From Streptomyces sp. NRRL S-340 (GTDB lineage: Bacteria; Actinomycetota; Actinomycetes; Streptomycetales; Streptomycetaceae): a DNA stretch of 64,000 nucleotides. The stretch spans positions 62,001 through 126,000 of the forward strand of contig NZ_JOIY01000011.1 in assembly GCF_000720185.1 (NCBI RefSeq), given 5' to 3'. The number at the start of each line of letters is the position of its first letter. Within the stretch, counting starts at the first letter, position 1. Both the position numbers and the translations under genes were made by a program. Below, in pieces: positions 1 through 9,204 of the stretch. The notes beneath the pieces were generated by a model. It worked only from the letters and a program-made list of their open reading frames with translations. It did not search any database and was not told where the DNA came from.

Positions 1-82
1 CGCGGAAGGGTGCTGCCCGGCCGTCCGGCGAGGAGGGCTCGGCGGGTCCGCCTAGCAGGAGTGCCGGGCCGTGCGCGGAGGA

Positions 83-106
83 CCGCTCGGCGGCTCCGCT
101 GAGCGG
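83..106. terminator. possible hairpin terminator after the P-type ATPase
   Basis: An imperfect stem (CCGCTC at 83-88, GAGCGG at 101-106) lies about 30 bp beyond the stop of the leftward ATPase gene. It could end that transcript. There is no T tract, as is usual in high-GC actinobacteria. Nothing else is recognised in bases 1-136. Confidence 0.3.
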
Positions 107-136
107 GGCGGGGGCCGAGGGGGCCGGGTGGAGTCG

Positions 137-3100
137 TCAGCGTGCGCGTCCCGCTGCCCGCTCGGGCTCCGCCGCGTCCCTTCGGGCGTAGCGCATGACC
201 GTCTCCTCCAGCCGCGGCAGCGCCCGTTGGCCCGCCAGGGCCAGGGCGATGGCCGCCGCGACGCCGGCCCAGGCGAGCGGGCCCAGGGGGGTGCAGCCGA
301 AGAGATGGCTGACGCCCGGTGTCTGGACCACGGCGACGAGAGCGGCCGCGGAGCCCAGCGAGGTCAGCCGCACCAGCGGGCTGCCGCGGCGGTCGAGCAG
401 CGTCTGGGCGAGCTGGGTGCCGACCACACCGCACAGCGCCATCGTGCCGACGCGGCGCGCGGTGCCCGGGGTGAAGCGTCCGATCAGCCAGGCGGTGACC
501 GCGCCCAGGCAGGTGGTCAGGGCCCGGTGGCGGATCTGCCGGACGAGCGGCTCGCCCAGCACCCCGCCCGCCGCGTCCTCGGGGGAGGCGGCCCGCGCCG
601 CGTCCTCCTTCGGTGTCACCGCCACCGCCATGGCCGGGAAGAGGTCGGTGAACAGGTTCACCATGAGCATCTGACGGGTGGACAGCGGAGCCCGGCCCGA
701 CAGCAGCGTGCCGAGGATCCCGAAACCGACCTCGCCCGCGTTGCCGCCGATCAGGATGGCGATGGCGTCCGCGACGCTGTGCCACAGCGCGCGGCCCTCG
801 CCGATGGCGTCGATCAGGACGGTGAGGTCGTCGGCGGTCAGGACGATGTCGGCGGCGTTGCGGGCGGCGGCCGAGCCCCGTGCGTTGATGCCCACGCCGA
901 TGTCCGCGGCGCGGATCGCCGCCGCGTCGTTGGCGCCGTCGCCGACCATGCCCACCACCCGGCCCGCGTCCCGCAGCGCCTCCACGACCTGCAGCTTCTG
1001 CTCGGGCGCCACACGGGCCACCACACCCGCGTCGCGCAGCATCCGGGCCCGTGCGACGCGGTCGGCGGCGGCCAGTTCGTCCCCGGTGACCACGACCGTG
1101 TCCTGCGGCCAGCCCAGTTCGGTGGCGATGGCCCGCGCGGTCTGCGGGTGGTCGCCGGTGAGCATGACCGGCCGTACACCCTCTTCGTGCAGGCCCTGCA
1201 CCAGGGCCATGGAGGTCTCACGCGGCACGTCCGACAGCGCCAGCAGACCCGCGAACTCCAGCTCGGCCAGCGGCTGTTCGAGTACGTCCGTCTCCCGCTC
1301 CCCTGCGGCGAGCCGCCGCCGGGCGACGGCGAGGACGCGCAGCCCGTCGCCCGCGAGCGACTGCGCGGCGCCCGAGGCGTGCGCGGGCAGCCCCGGGCAG
1401 GCGGGCAGGACCGTCTCCGGAGCGCCCTTGACCACCAGCACCCGCGGCCCGTTCCCGCTGCGGCCGACGGCCGCCGCGTACCCGCGCCCGGCCTCGAAGT
1501 CGAGGCCTTCGAGCTGCGTCCAGTCCGGGTCGGGGCCCGCCGCGTCCAGGACGGCCTCGTCGGTGGCGTGCACCGGCCGGCCCGCTCCGCCGTCCGCGTC
1601 GGTGCCGCCGTTCGCACTGCCGTTCCCGCGGGGGCAGGCGCGAGCCGCCGCCCGGACCGTGTCGGCGGCGGCCTCGTCGTCCACCGGGTGGATCACGCCG
1701 TCCGTGGCGCAGACCCGCACCAGCCGCAGCCGGTTCTCGGTGAGCGTGCCCGTCTTGTCGAAGCAGAGGGTGTCCATCCGGCCGAGCGCCTCCAGCGTGC
1801 GCGGGGTGCGCACGAGCACGCCGTCACGGCTGAGCCGGCGGGCCGCCGCGAGCTGCGCCACCGTGGCCACCAGCGGCAGGCCCTCGGGCACGGCGGCCAC
1901 CGCGACGGCCACTCCCCCGCTGACCGCGTCCCGCACGGGCGTGCCGCGCAGCAGTGCCAGACCGGTCACCGCCGCCCCGCCGGAGAGCGTCAACGGCAGG
2001 GCCTTGCGGGTGAGTTCCTGCAACCGGGCCTGCACACCGGCGGCGGGCGGCGTCCGGGCGGCGAGGTGCACGGCGCGCGCGGCCTCGGTGTCCTCACCGG
2101 TGTCCACGACGACGGCGCGGGCCTGCCCTGCCACCACGGTCGTGCCCTCGAAGACCATGCAGAGCCGGTCGGCGACGACGGCGTGCGGGGTCGGCGCGGT
2201 CTGCTTCTGCACCGGCAGCGACTCACCGGTCAGCGCGGACTCGTCGACCTCCAGGCCCTCCTCCCACAGCAGGCGGGCGTCGGCGGGCACGACGTCGTCC
2301 GCCTTGAGTTCGATCACGTCGCCCGGCCGCAGCCGGCCCGCCTCCACGGTGCGGGTGCCGCCGGCCGGCGCCTCGGCGGGGGGCGGCGCGAGCCGGGCCT
2401 TGCGCTTCTGGTCGGCGAGCAGGCCCGACAGGGCCCGCTCGGCGCGCAGCCGCTGAACCCCGCCGACCAGCGCGTTCAGGTCGAGGGCGCCGACCACGAG
2501 CAGCGCGTCCATGACCGAGCCGAGGATGGCCGAGGCCGCCGAGCCGACCGCGAGGACCGGAGTGAGCGGATCCCGCAGTTCGCCCCGCACGGCCCGGCCC
2601 AGCTCGTACGTCCAGCGTGCCGGGGCGAGCACGGGATGCCGCAGGGCCTGCCCGGCCGTGCCGCGCACCCTCGCGGTGGCCGCCTCCAGCGGGGTCGGTA
2701 CGGCCGGCTCCTCGTGGGCGAGCCGTTCCCGGGCCTCGTCCGAGGGCAGTTCGTGCCAGTGCACGCGCGGACGCGGGTGCGGCGCACGGGCCACGGCCAC
2801 ACCGAGGGCGGCGCGCGCCCCGGAGACCAGGGCGACGGCCGCGCTCAGGTCGACCGGCGCGTGCCGCAGCCCGGGCAGGACGGCGAGGCGCCCGCGGCCC
2901 CTGCCGGACTCGCCCACGGCGACGAGCAGTCCGGACAGCGCGGCGCCCGAGCGGGCCAGGGTCTGCGCCCGGCGGCCGACCGTGCGCGCGGCGGGGACCG
3001 CCTTCAGCAGCCGCCACACGTCGGGCAGACCGTGCAGGGCCAGGATGTCGGCGTCCCAGAAGACGGCCGAGTCGCGGTCCGTGAGCGCGACCGCGATGTC

Positions 3101-4510
3101 GCTGCCGGTCAGCCCGGCCAGGACGCCGTGCTCGTCGGCCGATCCGACGCGGGCGACCGTCAGCACCGCGCCGGCGTCCTCCTCGGCGCGCAGCCCGTAC
3201 ACCACGTCGTCCAGCGGGCGCCGGGCGTCCACGACCTGGTCGGCCAGGGCGGTGAGATCCTCCAGGGCGGGGTCGTCGACGACCACGACCCGCAGTCCGG
3301 CCCGGCGGGCCGCGTCGAGCACGGGTTCGGCCCACGGGTCGGCTTCGCCGTCCGCGGTGCGCAGCGCGCTGGGGTGGAGGACGACGGTGCCCGCCATCTC
3401 CAGCTGGCGGGCCCGCTCGGGGTCGCGGACCAGGACGCCGGTGCGGGCCAGTGCGGCGCCGAGCACCGCGTGGAAGACGGCGGGCCCGTAGCGCGCGGCT
3501 TTCGGCGAGCCGGCGAGCACCGCCTCGGCGGCCTCGGCGGCGTCGTGCTTGACCAGCAGGGTCACGGCCGCGCCCACCAGGCTGCCCGCGGAGGCGTGCC
3601 GTGCGTACTCCTGGGCGGGCGAGACGCGCAGCGGCGGGCGGGGCGGTCCGCCGGTCCCGGCGAGACTGAGCCGTCCGGGCGAGCAGAGCTGGTCGTGCAC
3701 CGTGTCGAAGGCCGCCGAACGGGCCACGGTCTCGGCCAGCTGGCAGCCGCGCAGCGCACCGTCGAGCACCAGCGCGGCGGGGGTCTGGCCCGTGCCGTGG
3801 GCGACGGCGTTCGCACCGGCCAGCAGGAGGTCCATCCGTGCGTCGCCGAGCCGGCCCCGCAGCCAGGCACGGAAGCGCGGGTTCTCCCGGAGCAGTGTCA
3901 CCACGGCGGTGACCAGCCGGGGCGAGGGCGGCAGGTGCAGGGCGGACGCGGTGAGGGCCACGGCGATGCCGAGCGCGTCGGCGGCCAGCGTGGCCGCCGC
4001 CGCCCGCACTCCGGCGGGATCGGCCGGGTGCGTCGGTTCCTCGGGGTCGCCGCCGTCGAGGACCAGGCCGTGCCGGGCGGCCAGGTCGGCCGCGTGGTCC
4101 ACTACGCGCTCGGCCGCCTCGTCCTCCGTCGCGGTCACCACCAGCCGGGCGAGGCCCTCGTCCCAGTAGGCGAAGAGCACATCGGGCCGCTCGGCCAGCG
4201 CGACGGCCACCCGGCGTGCCAGGTGGTCCCTTCCGCCGGCCCGCCGGACCCGCTCCGGTTCGGCGGTGCGCAGCGCCAGGTGGGCCCGGGTGCCGGAACG
4301 CCAGTGGCCGTGCGCGCCGGGGAGCGCGTTGCGGGCGACCCGCACGACCCGCGCCGCCGTGTCCGCGCCGCGCACACCGGCGCGCGCGGTCCCGGCAAGC
4401 GCCCCGGCCGCCGCACCGATCGCCGGTGCGGCGGCGCGCGCCAGCAGTTCGGGGGCCGCCGGCAGCAGCCGGGCGGCGGCCGAAGGAGCCGTGAGGAGTC
4501 CGAGCACCAT
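137..4510 (-). CDS. large CtpI-like cation-transporting P-type ATPase
   Basis: An inner-membrane P-type ATPase of 1457 residues, about twice the usual 700-900. The C-terminal half carries the complete catalytic set: TGES actuator loop near residue 760, the PEGL membrane motif typical of P2-type pumps, DKTGTLT with the phosphorylated Asp near residue 917, the nucleotide/hinge region MLTGDHPQTA, and GDGAND near residue 1188. The N-terminal 600 residues contain what looks like a degenerate second HAD-type P domain (LTGSDIAVAL followed by a FWDADIL segment) without DKTG, as in mycobacterial CtpI-type proteins. The transported ion cannot be read from the sequence; Ca2+ or Mg2+-like cations are plausible for this class. 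The gene begins 10 bp after the Ala/Lys-rich protein gene ends, so the two are probably one transcript. The ATG at 4510 gives the conserved hydrophobic N terminus. Confidence 0.92.
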   Translation of the reverse strand: MVLGLLTAPSAAARLLPAAPELLARAAAPAIGAAAGALAGTARAGVRGADTAARVVRVARNALPGAHGHWRSGTRAHLALRTAEPERVRRAGGRDHLARRVAVALAERPDVLFAYWDEGLARLVVTATEDEAAERVVDHAADLAARHGLVLDGGDPEEPTHPADPAGVRAAAATLAADALGIAVALTASALHLPPSPRLVTAVVTLLRENPRFRAWLRGRLGDARMDLLLAGANAVAHGTGQTPAALVLDGALRGCQLAETVARSAAFDTVHDQLCSPGRLSLAGTGGPPRPPLRVSPAQEYARHASAGSLVGAAVTLLVKHDAAEAAEAVLAGSPKAARYGPAVFHAVLGAALARTGVLVRDPERARQLEMAGTVVLHPSALRTADGEADPWAEPVLDAARRAGLRVVVVDDPALEDLTALADQVVDARRPLDDVVYGLRAEEDAGAVLTVARVGSADEHGVLAGLTGSDIAVALTDRDSAVFWDADILALHGLPDVWRLLKAVPAARTVGRRAQTLARSGAALSGLLVAVGESGRGRGRLAVLPGLRHAPVDLSAAVALVSGARAALGVAVARAPHPRPRVHWHELPSDEARERLAHEEPAVPTPLEAATARVRGTAGQALRHPVLAPARWTYELGRAVRGELRDPLTPVLAVGSAASAILGSVMDALLVVGALDLNALVGGVQRLRAERALSGLLADQKRKARLAPPPAEAPAGGTRTVEAGRLRPGDVIELKADDVVPADARLLWEEGLEVDESALTGESLPVQKQTAPTPHAVVADRLCMVFEGTTVVAGQARAVVVDTGEDTEAARAVHLAARTPPAAGVQARLQELTRKALPLTLSGGAAVTGLALLRGTPVRDAVSGGVAVAVAAVPEGLPLVATVAQLAAARRLSRDGVLVRTPRTLEALGRMDTLCFDKTGTLTENRLRLVRVCATDGVIHPVDDEAAADTVRAAARACPRGNGSANGGTDADGGAGRPVHATDEAVLDAAGPDPDWTQLEGLDFEAGRGYAAAVGRSGNGPRVLVVKGAPETVLPACPGLPAHASGAAQSLAGDGLRVLAVARRRLAAGERETDVLEQPLAELEFAGLLALSDVPRETSMALVQGLHEEGVRPVMLTGDHPQTARAIATELGWPQDTVVVTGDELAAADRVARARMLRDAGVVARVAPEQKLQVVEALRDAGRVVGMVGDGANDAAAIRAADIGVGINARGSAAARNAADIVLTADDLTVLIDAIGEGRALWHSVADAIAILIGGNAGEVGFGILGTLLSGRAPLSTRQMLMVNLFTDLFPAMAVAVTPKEDAARAASPEDAAGGVLGEPLVRQIRHRALTTCLGAVTAWLIGRFTPGTARRVGTMALCGVVGTQLAQTLLDRRGSPLVRLTSLGSAAALVAVVQTPGVSHLFGCTPLGPLAWAGVAAAIALALAGQRALPRLEETVMRYARRDAAEPERAAGRAR

Positions 4511-4519
4511 GACACACCT

Positions 4520-5659
4520 TCAGAGGGTGGTGCGGCCGGGCCGCGTCGTCGGCCCGAGCCGCCCGCCGGACGCGCCCCGCCCCTTGCTCTGCCGGCCGGT
4601 GGCGGACTCGGCGCCCGCGGACTTCGCGGGGGTGGATTTGGCGGTCGCGGCCTTGGCGGCGGAGGTGGCTTTGGCGGTCGCGGACTTGGGGGTCGCGGAC
4701 TTGGGGGTCCTGGACGTCGCGGTCGCGGACTTCGCTGCGAGGGACTTGGCGGTCGTCGACTTCGCGGCCGCAGCCTTCGCGGTCACGGCCTTGGCGGTCG
4801 TCGACCTCCCCGGGGTCGTCTCGGGGGCAGCCGCCTTGCCCGCCGCGGCCTTGGTCGTCGTGGCCCGGGCGGTCGCCGCCTTGGCCGTCGCGGTCCTGGC
4901 CGTGCTCGGTGAGGCCTTGCCCCCGGACGTCCTGCCCGCGGAGGTCCTGCCTGCGGTCCTGCCTGCGGATGCGGAGGCCCTGCTCGCGGGCGCCTTGCTC
5001 GCGGGCGCCTTGCTCGTGGGGGCCCTGCCCGCCGGGGTCGCGCTGGGGGCGGTCTTACGGGCCGTGGTCCTGCGCGCCGTGGTCCCGCCCGTGGCGTTCT
5101 CGCTCGCGGGGGTCTCGCCCGCCGTGGTGCCGCGCGCGGCGGCCCGGGTCCCGGTGGCGGCGGCGCCCGCCGCCTTGGCCGCGGGTGTTCTGGCGGCGGA
5201 CGTCTTCACGGCGGTGGCCTTCGCGGCGGACGCCTTGGTCGTCGTCTTCGCCAGGGAGGACCTGGCGGCCGGTGTGGTCAGGGTCTCCCGCCCGGGGCCC
5301 GTACTCCGGGGCGCACGCGGGCGTGCGGTGTCACCGGAAGGCGCGGAGGCGCTCCGTGCGCCGTCCGTGCGCTGCCCGGGGGACGAGGGCTGCTGCTCGG
5401 GGTGTTCGGACCGGGGGCGGGTGAGCCAGGCCACCGCGGCGCCGGTGAGCGCCACCGGCCACTCGACCAGCCCGGCGACGCCGAGCACCCCGGCACCCGT
5501 GTAGACCGCGAGCCGGCGCCCCCGCGGTGACACGGCGCCGATCCTCTCCAGCGTGCCCTGCGCGGCCCTGCCCACGGTCCCGGCGCCGGGCACCCTGCGC
5601 AGCACCGACGCGGCGCCGTGCAGGGGCATCGTGAGGACCGACGACATCTGCTCAGCCAT
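4520..5659 (-). CDS. membrane-anchored Ala/Lys/Thr-rich histone-like tail protein
   Basis: The protein has 379 residues in two parts. Residues 1-80 form a structured start with a hydrophobic segment (about 50-75, VYTGAGVLGVAGLVEW onward). Residues from about 110 are almost entirely Ala, Lys, Thr, Ser, Arg and Pro in short degenerate AKSATAK / TTAKAAAAK units, giving a long basic tail like histone H1 or the C terminus of actinobacterial HupS/HU. The tail could bind DNA or acidic cell-envelope polymers; no enzymatic motif is seen. It sits directly upstream of the P-type ATPase on the same strand, so it may be an accessory to that pump. The function is unknown and inferred only from composition. 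Confidence 0.75.
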   Translation of the reverse strand: MAEQMSSVLTMPLHGAASVLRRVPGAGTVGRAAQGTLERIGAVSPRGRRLAVYTGAGVLGVAGLVEWPVALTGAAVAWLTRPRSEHPEQQPSSPGQRTDGARSASAPSGDTARPRAPRSTGPGRETLTTPAARSSLAKTTTKASAAKATAVKTSAARTPAAKAAGAAATGTRAAARGTTAGETPASENATGGTTARRTTARKTAPSATPAGRAPTSKAPASKAPASRASASAGRTAGRTSAGRTSGGKASPSTARTATAKAATARATTTKAAAGKAAAPETTPGRSTTAKAVTAKAAAAKSTTAKSLAAKSATATSRTPKSATPKSATAKATSAAKAATAKSTPAKSAGAESATGRQSKGRGASGGRLGPTTRPGRTTL

Positions 5660-5923
5660 GACTCTCCTCGCCTGGGGTGAGATCCCGCGTCCGTGCCCAC
5701 CGGGTGCCCGCGGCCGTCCTGGTCATCCCGCCTTGTTCATTACTCAGGGAACGTCAGGGTTCCCTCGCGCGCCACCGGGCCCGGTCGCCCCGGCGCCGGT
5801 GGACCGCTTCGTGGAAGTGCTCCCGGAAACTCCCCAGGAGCTTCCGTCTCCGCGCGGGGCGTCGGCCGGAAAGCGTCCGCTCTCCACGCCCGCCCGCACC
5901 CGGCGTGCCGTTCGGCAGGCCCC

Positions 5924-6919
5924 CTACCGGACGGCCCCGCCCAGGACCTCCTCCGTCAGCCGCCTCTGCCGGTCCGTGTAGACGGCGCGCAGCTGCGGTC
6001 CCGGCCAGTCGGCGGGCAGCAGGGCCGGGGGCAGGACAGGGTCGTCGAGCAAGTGCCGTACGACGGCCGCGAGGGCGGTGAACCGGTCGGCCGGCCGTTC
6101 GGTGCGCGCCACGTGCGCGAGCAGGGCCCGGGCCGTGGCCGCCCAGGCGTCGAGCGGCCAGAGGTCCGCGGCCAGCGCGCGGGCTCCTTCGTCCCACCGG
6201 GAGTCTCCGTCCCACTGGGAGCTTTCGTCCCACTGGGAACTTTCGTCGCGCCCGGAGCCTTCACCCCGTCCGGACTCTTCGTCCGGCCGGGAGCCTTCGC
6301 CCCAGCGGGCGCCCTCGTCCCCCCTGGTGCCTTCGTCCCGCCCGGAGTCTCGGCTCCGCCGGGGGCCCTCGGCCGGCCGCACGTCCTCGTCCCGCCGATT
6401 CTCGTCCCGCCCCTCCTCGTCCCGCCGACGGCCCTCGGCCGGCCGCGCCGCGAAGTACCGGACGACACCGTCGAGGCCGGCGGGCCAGGTCCGGCGCAGG
6501 TTGGCGGGTCGCAGCCAGACGCCCTCGCGGAGTTCGGCGAGCCGGAGAGCGGCCAGCCGGGCGCGCAGTTCGGCGCGCTCGGCCGGTCCGCGTCCGGTCG
6601 CCGTCACGACGGCCATCTCCCACGCGCCGTCCCAGCGCCGGGTCCGCGGGTGCACCGCCTCGTCCTGGCGCCGCTGGCGCTCCAGCAGCCGGTCGCTGAG
6701 GCCGTGCACGCCGTCCACGCGCCACAGATCACCGGCGGCCACCATCCTGCTCAGCGCCGCCCGCAGGGTCGACCCGCCGACGCCGAGGGGCTCGACGGCC
6801 CGCAGGAGCTCCTTCACCGGCAGCTCGGGCGGGTGCGTACCCAGCAGCAGGCTCAGCACGACGGACCGTGCCGGCAAAGGGCGCAGGTCGAGCGCTGCGG
6901 GCTCCTGGGAGGCGTTCAT
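5924..6919 (-). CDS. PaaX-family transcriptional regulator with repeat insertion
   Basis: A 331-residue regulator whose N-terminal winged helix (about residues 15-75, TLRAALSRMVAAGDLWRV) and middle region (about 95-158) match the PaaX/PaaX-like family. PaaX represses phenylacetyl-CoA catabolism in other bacteria. The C-terminal domain resumes at about residue 247 (ALAADLWPLDAWAATARALL). Between them lies a hydrophilic insertion of some 85 residues, including about nine 6-residue repeats (consensus like RWDEGS) encoded by 18-bp units. I chose the ATG at 6919 because it gives the conserved start MNASQEP; the longer upstream frame reads through the divergent promoter. The gene is divergent from an acyl-CoA dehydrogenase that it may control, perhaps in response to an acyl-CoA. 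Confidence 0.82.
   Translation of the reverse strand: MNASQEPAALDLRPLPARSVVLSLLLGTHPPELPVKELLRAVEPLGVGGSTLRAALSRMVAAGDLWRVDGVHGLSDRLLERQRRQDEAVHPRTRRWDGAWEMAVVTATGRGPAERAELRARLAALRLAELREGVWLRPANLRRTWPAGLDGVVRYFAARPAEGRRRDEEGRDENRRDEDVRPAEGPRRSRDSGRDEGTRGDEGARWGEGSRPDEESGRGEGSGRDESSQWDESSQWDGDSRWDEGARALAADLWPLDAWAATARALLAHVARTERPADRFTALAAVVRHLLDDPVLPPALLPADWPGPQLRAVYTDRQRRLTEEVLGGAVR
6182..6346 (-). repeat. 18-bp coding minisatellite inside the PaaX gene
   Basis: Roughly nine degenerate 18-bp units encode the residue-192-246 segment of the PaaX protein (RDEGT, RGDEGA, RWGEGS, QWDESS and similar). On the plus strand it reads as repeated TCCCACTGGGAGCTTTCG-like units. The repeat length keeps the reading frame. 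Confidence 0.8.
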
Positions 6920-6990
6920 GGTCACGTACTGTACGGATCCGTCCTTGTTGCAGTATTGCTGCGACCGTAGCACTGGTGCAACATTGCCGT
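6920..6990. promoter_or_regulatory. divergent promoter/operator between PaaX gene and acyl-CoA dehydrogenase
   Basis: This short AT-enriched interval holds two 13-bp near-identical direct repeats, GTTGCAGTATTGC (6947-6959) and GGTGCAACATTGC (6975-6987), 28 bp apart. Read another way, GTTGCA (6947-6952) and TGCAAC (6977-6982) form an inverted repeat. A perfect 10-bp palindrome ACGGATCCGT lies at 6933-6942. These are candidate sites for the adjacent PaaX-family protein. Confidence 0.5.
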
Positions 6991-8817
6991 ATGGCCTCGA
7001 GACCCGCACACACGCCCGCTTCGCCCCCTGCGCCGGCGCCCGCATCCGCCCCGGTACCGGCGTCCGGCTCCGCCCCGGCACACTCACCCGCACCCACCGC
7101 CGCCTCCGCGCCGGGCGTGGGAGAAGCCCGGCTGGACGGCGCACGTCCCCACACCGGGCCGGTCGTCTCGCCCCGCCCCTGCGCCACCCACGAGGTGACC
7201 AACCAGGCTCCGCCCCTGACCCCGTACGACGCGTCCGACGACGCGGCGCTGCTGGAGGGGCTGCGCCGGGAGGGAGCCGGATGGGCCGAGGACGGCGTGC
7301 GGCGGCTCGGGGTGCGGGCCGGGAGCGCACAGGTGCAGGAGTGGGCCGATCTCGCCAACCGCCATGAGCCGGAACTGCGGACCCACGACCGCTACGGCAA
7401 CCGGATCGACGAGGTCGACTTCCATCCCGCCTGGCACCACCTGATGGGGACCGCCGTCGCCGAGGGCCTGGCCGGCGCCCCCTGGGCCGACGACCGGCCG
7501 GGCGCCCACGTGGCCCGTACGGCGGGCGGCCTGGTGTGGGGCCACACCGACGCGGGGCACGGCTGTCCCACGTCGATGACGTACGCGGCCGTACCCGCCC
7601 TGCGCGCCCAGCCGGACCTGGCCGCCCTCTACGAACCGCTGCTGACCAGCCGGGTCTACGAGCCGGGACTGCGGGCACCGGCCGGCAAGCCGGGGCTGCT
7701 GGCGGGGATGGGCATGACCGAGAAGCAGGGCGGCTCGGACGTACGGACCAACACGACGACGGCCGCGCCGGCCAAGGAACCCGGCGTGTACACGCTGCGC
7801 GGCCACAAGTGGTTCACCTCGGCGCCCATGTGCGACGTCTTCCTGGTCCTGGCCCAGGCGCCGGGCGGGCTGTCCTGCTTCCTCGTGCCGCGTGTCCTGC
7901 CCGACGGCAGCCGCAACACGTTCCGCGTCCAGCGGCTCAAGGACAAACTGGGCAACCGGTCCAATGCCTCGTGCGAACCGGAGTTCGACGGGACGGTGGC
8001 CTGGCTGGTCGGCCCCGAGGGGCGGGGCGTCAAGACGATCATCGAGATGGTCAACTGCACGCGGCTGGACTGCGTGACGATGTCGGCGGCCCTCATGCGC
8101 AAGACCCTCGTGGAGGCCGGTCACCACGCGCGGCACCGCAGGGCCTTCGGCGCGCTGCTCGCCGACCAGCCGCTCATGCGCAACGTACTGGCCGACCTGG
8201 CGCTCGAGTCCGAGGCCGCGACGACGCTCACCCTGCGGCTGGCCGGTGCTGCCGACCGGGCGGTGCGGGAGGGCGCGCGGGCGCCGCGGGAGGCCGCGTT
8301 CCGGCGGGTGGCCACCGCCGTCGGAAAGTACTGGGTCACCAAGCGGGGGCCCGCCTTCACCGCGGAGGCCCTGGAGTGCCTGGGCGGCAACGGGTACGTC
8401 GAGGAGTCCGGTATGCCCCGGCACTACCGCGAGGCCCCGCTGCTGTCGATCTGGGAGGGCTCCGGGAACGTCAACGCCCTGGACGTGCTGCGGGCGCTGG
8501 AACGTGAGCCGGGCGCCGCCGAGGCGCTGTTCGCCGAACTCGCCCTCGCGCACGGCGCCGACCCCCGGCTGGACGCGGCCGTGGCCCGTCTGCGGCGGGG
8601 GCTGGGCGAAGCCTCCCCGGTCGGCGCGCGCCGCCTGGTCGAGCTGATGGCGCTGGCGCTCCAGGCGTCCCTCCTGGTCCGGTACGCCCCGCCCGCCGTC
8701 GCCGACGCGTTCTGCGCCACCCGGCTGGGCGGGGACTGGGGGCACTCCTTCGGCACGCTCCCTGCCTCCGCGGACCTCGACGCGATCCTGGAGCGGGCGC
8801 TGCCGGGACCCGGGTGA
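6991..8817 (+). CDS. AidB-like acyl-CoA dehydrogenase
   Basis: A flavin-dependent acyl-CoA dehydrogenase-fold protein, 608 residues from the ATG at 6991. The family signatures are clear: MTEKQGGSDVRTN (FAD/substrate loop), KWFTSAPMCD, RLKDKLGNRSN, and near the C terminus ECLGGNGYVEESGMPRHYREAPLLSIWEGSGNV split across the helical domain, which is characteristic of the AidB/isovaleryl-CoA-dehydrogenase-like branch. AidB in E. coli belongs to the alkylation response; the actual substrate here is unknown. The first 65 residues are an Ala/Pro-rich tract that homologues usually lack, so translation may really begin at the GTG near 7195 (sequence VTNQAPPL). It is divergent from a PaaX-family regulator, and the 71-bp gap would serve both genes. 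Confidence 0.85.
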   Translation: MASRPAHTPASPPAPAPASAPVPASGSAPAHSPAPTAASAPGVGEARLDGARPHTGPVVSPRPCATHEVTNQAPPLTPYDASDDAALLEGLRREGAGWAEDGVRRLGVRAGSAQVQEWADLANRHEPELRTHDRYGNRIDEVDFHPAWHHLMGTAVAEGLAGAPWADDRPGAHVARTAGGLVWGHTDAGHGCPTSMTYAAVPALRAQPDLAALYEPLLTSRVYEPGLRAPAGKPGLLAGMGMTEKQGGSDVRTNTTTAAPAKEPGVYTLRGHKWFTSAPMCDVFLVLAQAPGGLSCFLVPRVLPDGSRNTFRVQRLKDKLGNRSNASCEPEFDGTVAWLVGPEGRGVKTIIEMVNCTRLDCVTMSAALMRKTLVEAGHHARHRRAFGALLADQPLMRNVLADLALESEAATTLTLRLAGAADRAVREGARAPREAAFRRVATAVGKYWVTKRGPAFTAEALECLGGNGYVEESGMPRHYREAPLLSIWEGSGNVNALDVLRALEREPGAAEALFAELALAHGADPRLDAAVARLRRGLGEASPVGARRLVELMALALQASLLVRYAPPAVADAFCATRLGGDWGHSFGTLPASADLDAILERALPGPG

Positions 8818-9204
8818 GCCTCTCCCCGGACCGGCCGACGCTCCGGGCGAGACGGCGGGCGGCCCGGCCGTGGATCCGCTGAGCCGGCGCGGGGACGGGT
8901 CGTGGACCCCTGACGAGCCTCTGCCGGACCGGCCCGGACCGGCCGACGCTCCGGGCGGGCCACGGCCTGGGCCGGGCAGTGGGCCGTGCGGCGGGTCTTG
9001 CCCCGTTGCGGCACGGCCCGCCCATCGGCCCGCCCGTGCTCCGTGCTCCTCCGGCGGGCCTTCGCCGCCCGGCCGCTGTCTCTCCGACGAGCCGCTGTGA
9101 CCTGCGGTGACGCCATCCCGGGGGTGACTGTCAGTGGTGGGGTGCAGACTGGCCGGTGTCTGGGACGAAGGCGTCCTGGACCCGTTGTCGCGGAGGTGAT
9201 CGGC
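8818..9204. other. intergenic region with a duplicated 22-bp segment
   Basis: No gene is recognised in this 387-bp gap. An identical 22-bp segment beginning GGACCGGCCGACGCTC occurs at 8828-8849 and 8936-8957, each preceded by GAGCCTCT within a few bases, so this looks like an old tandem duplication of about 108 bp. A GGAGGTGAT ribosome binding site for the next gene is at its right edge. Confidence 0.6.

Noticed and set aside
71..4912. 1613-codon plus-strand open frame
   Set aside because: Antisense to the P-type ATPase; composition is Arg/Gly/Pro shadow sequence and no domain is recognisable.
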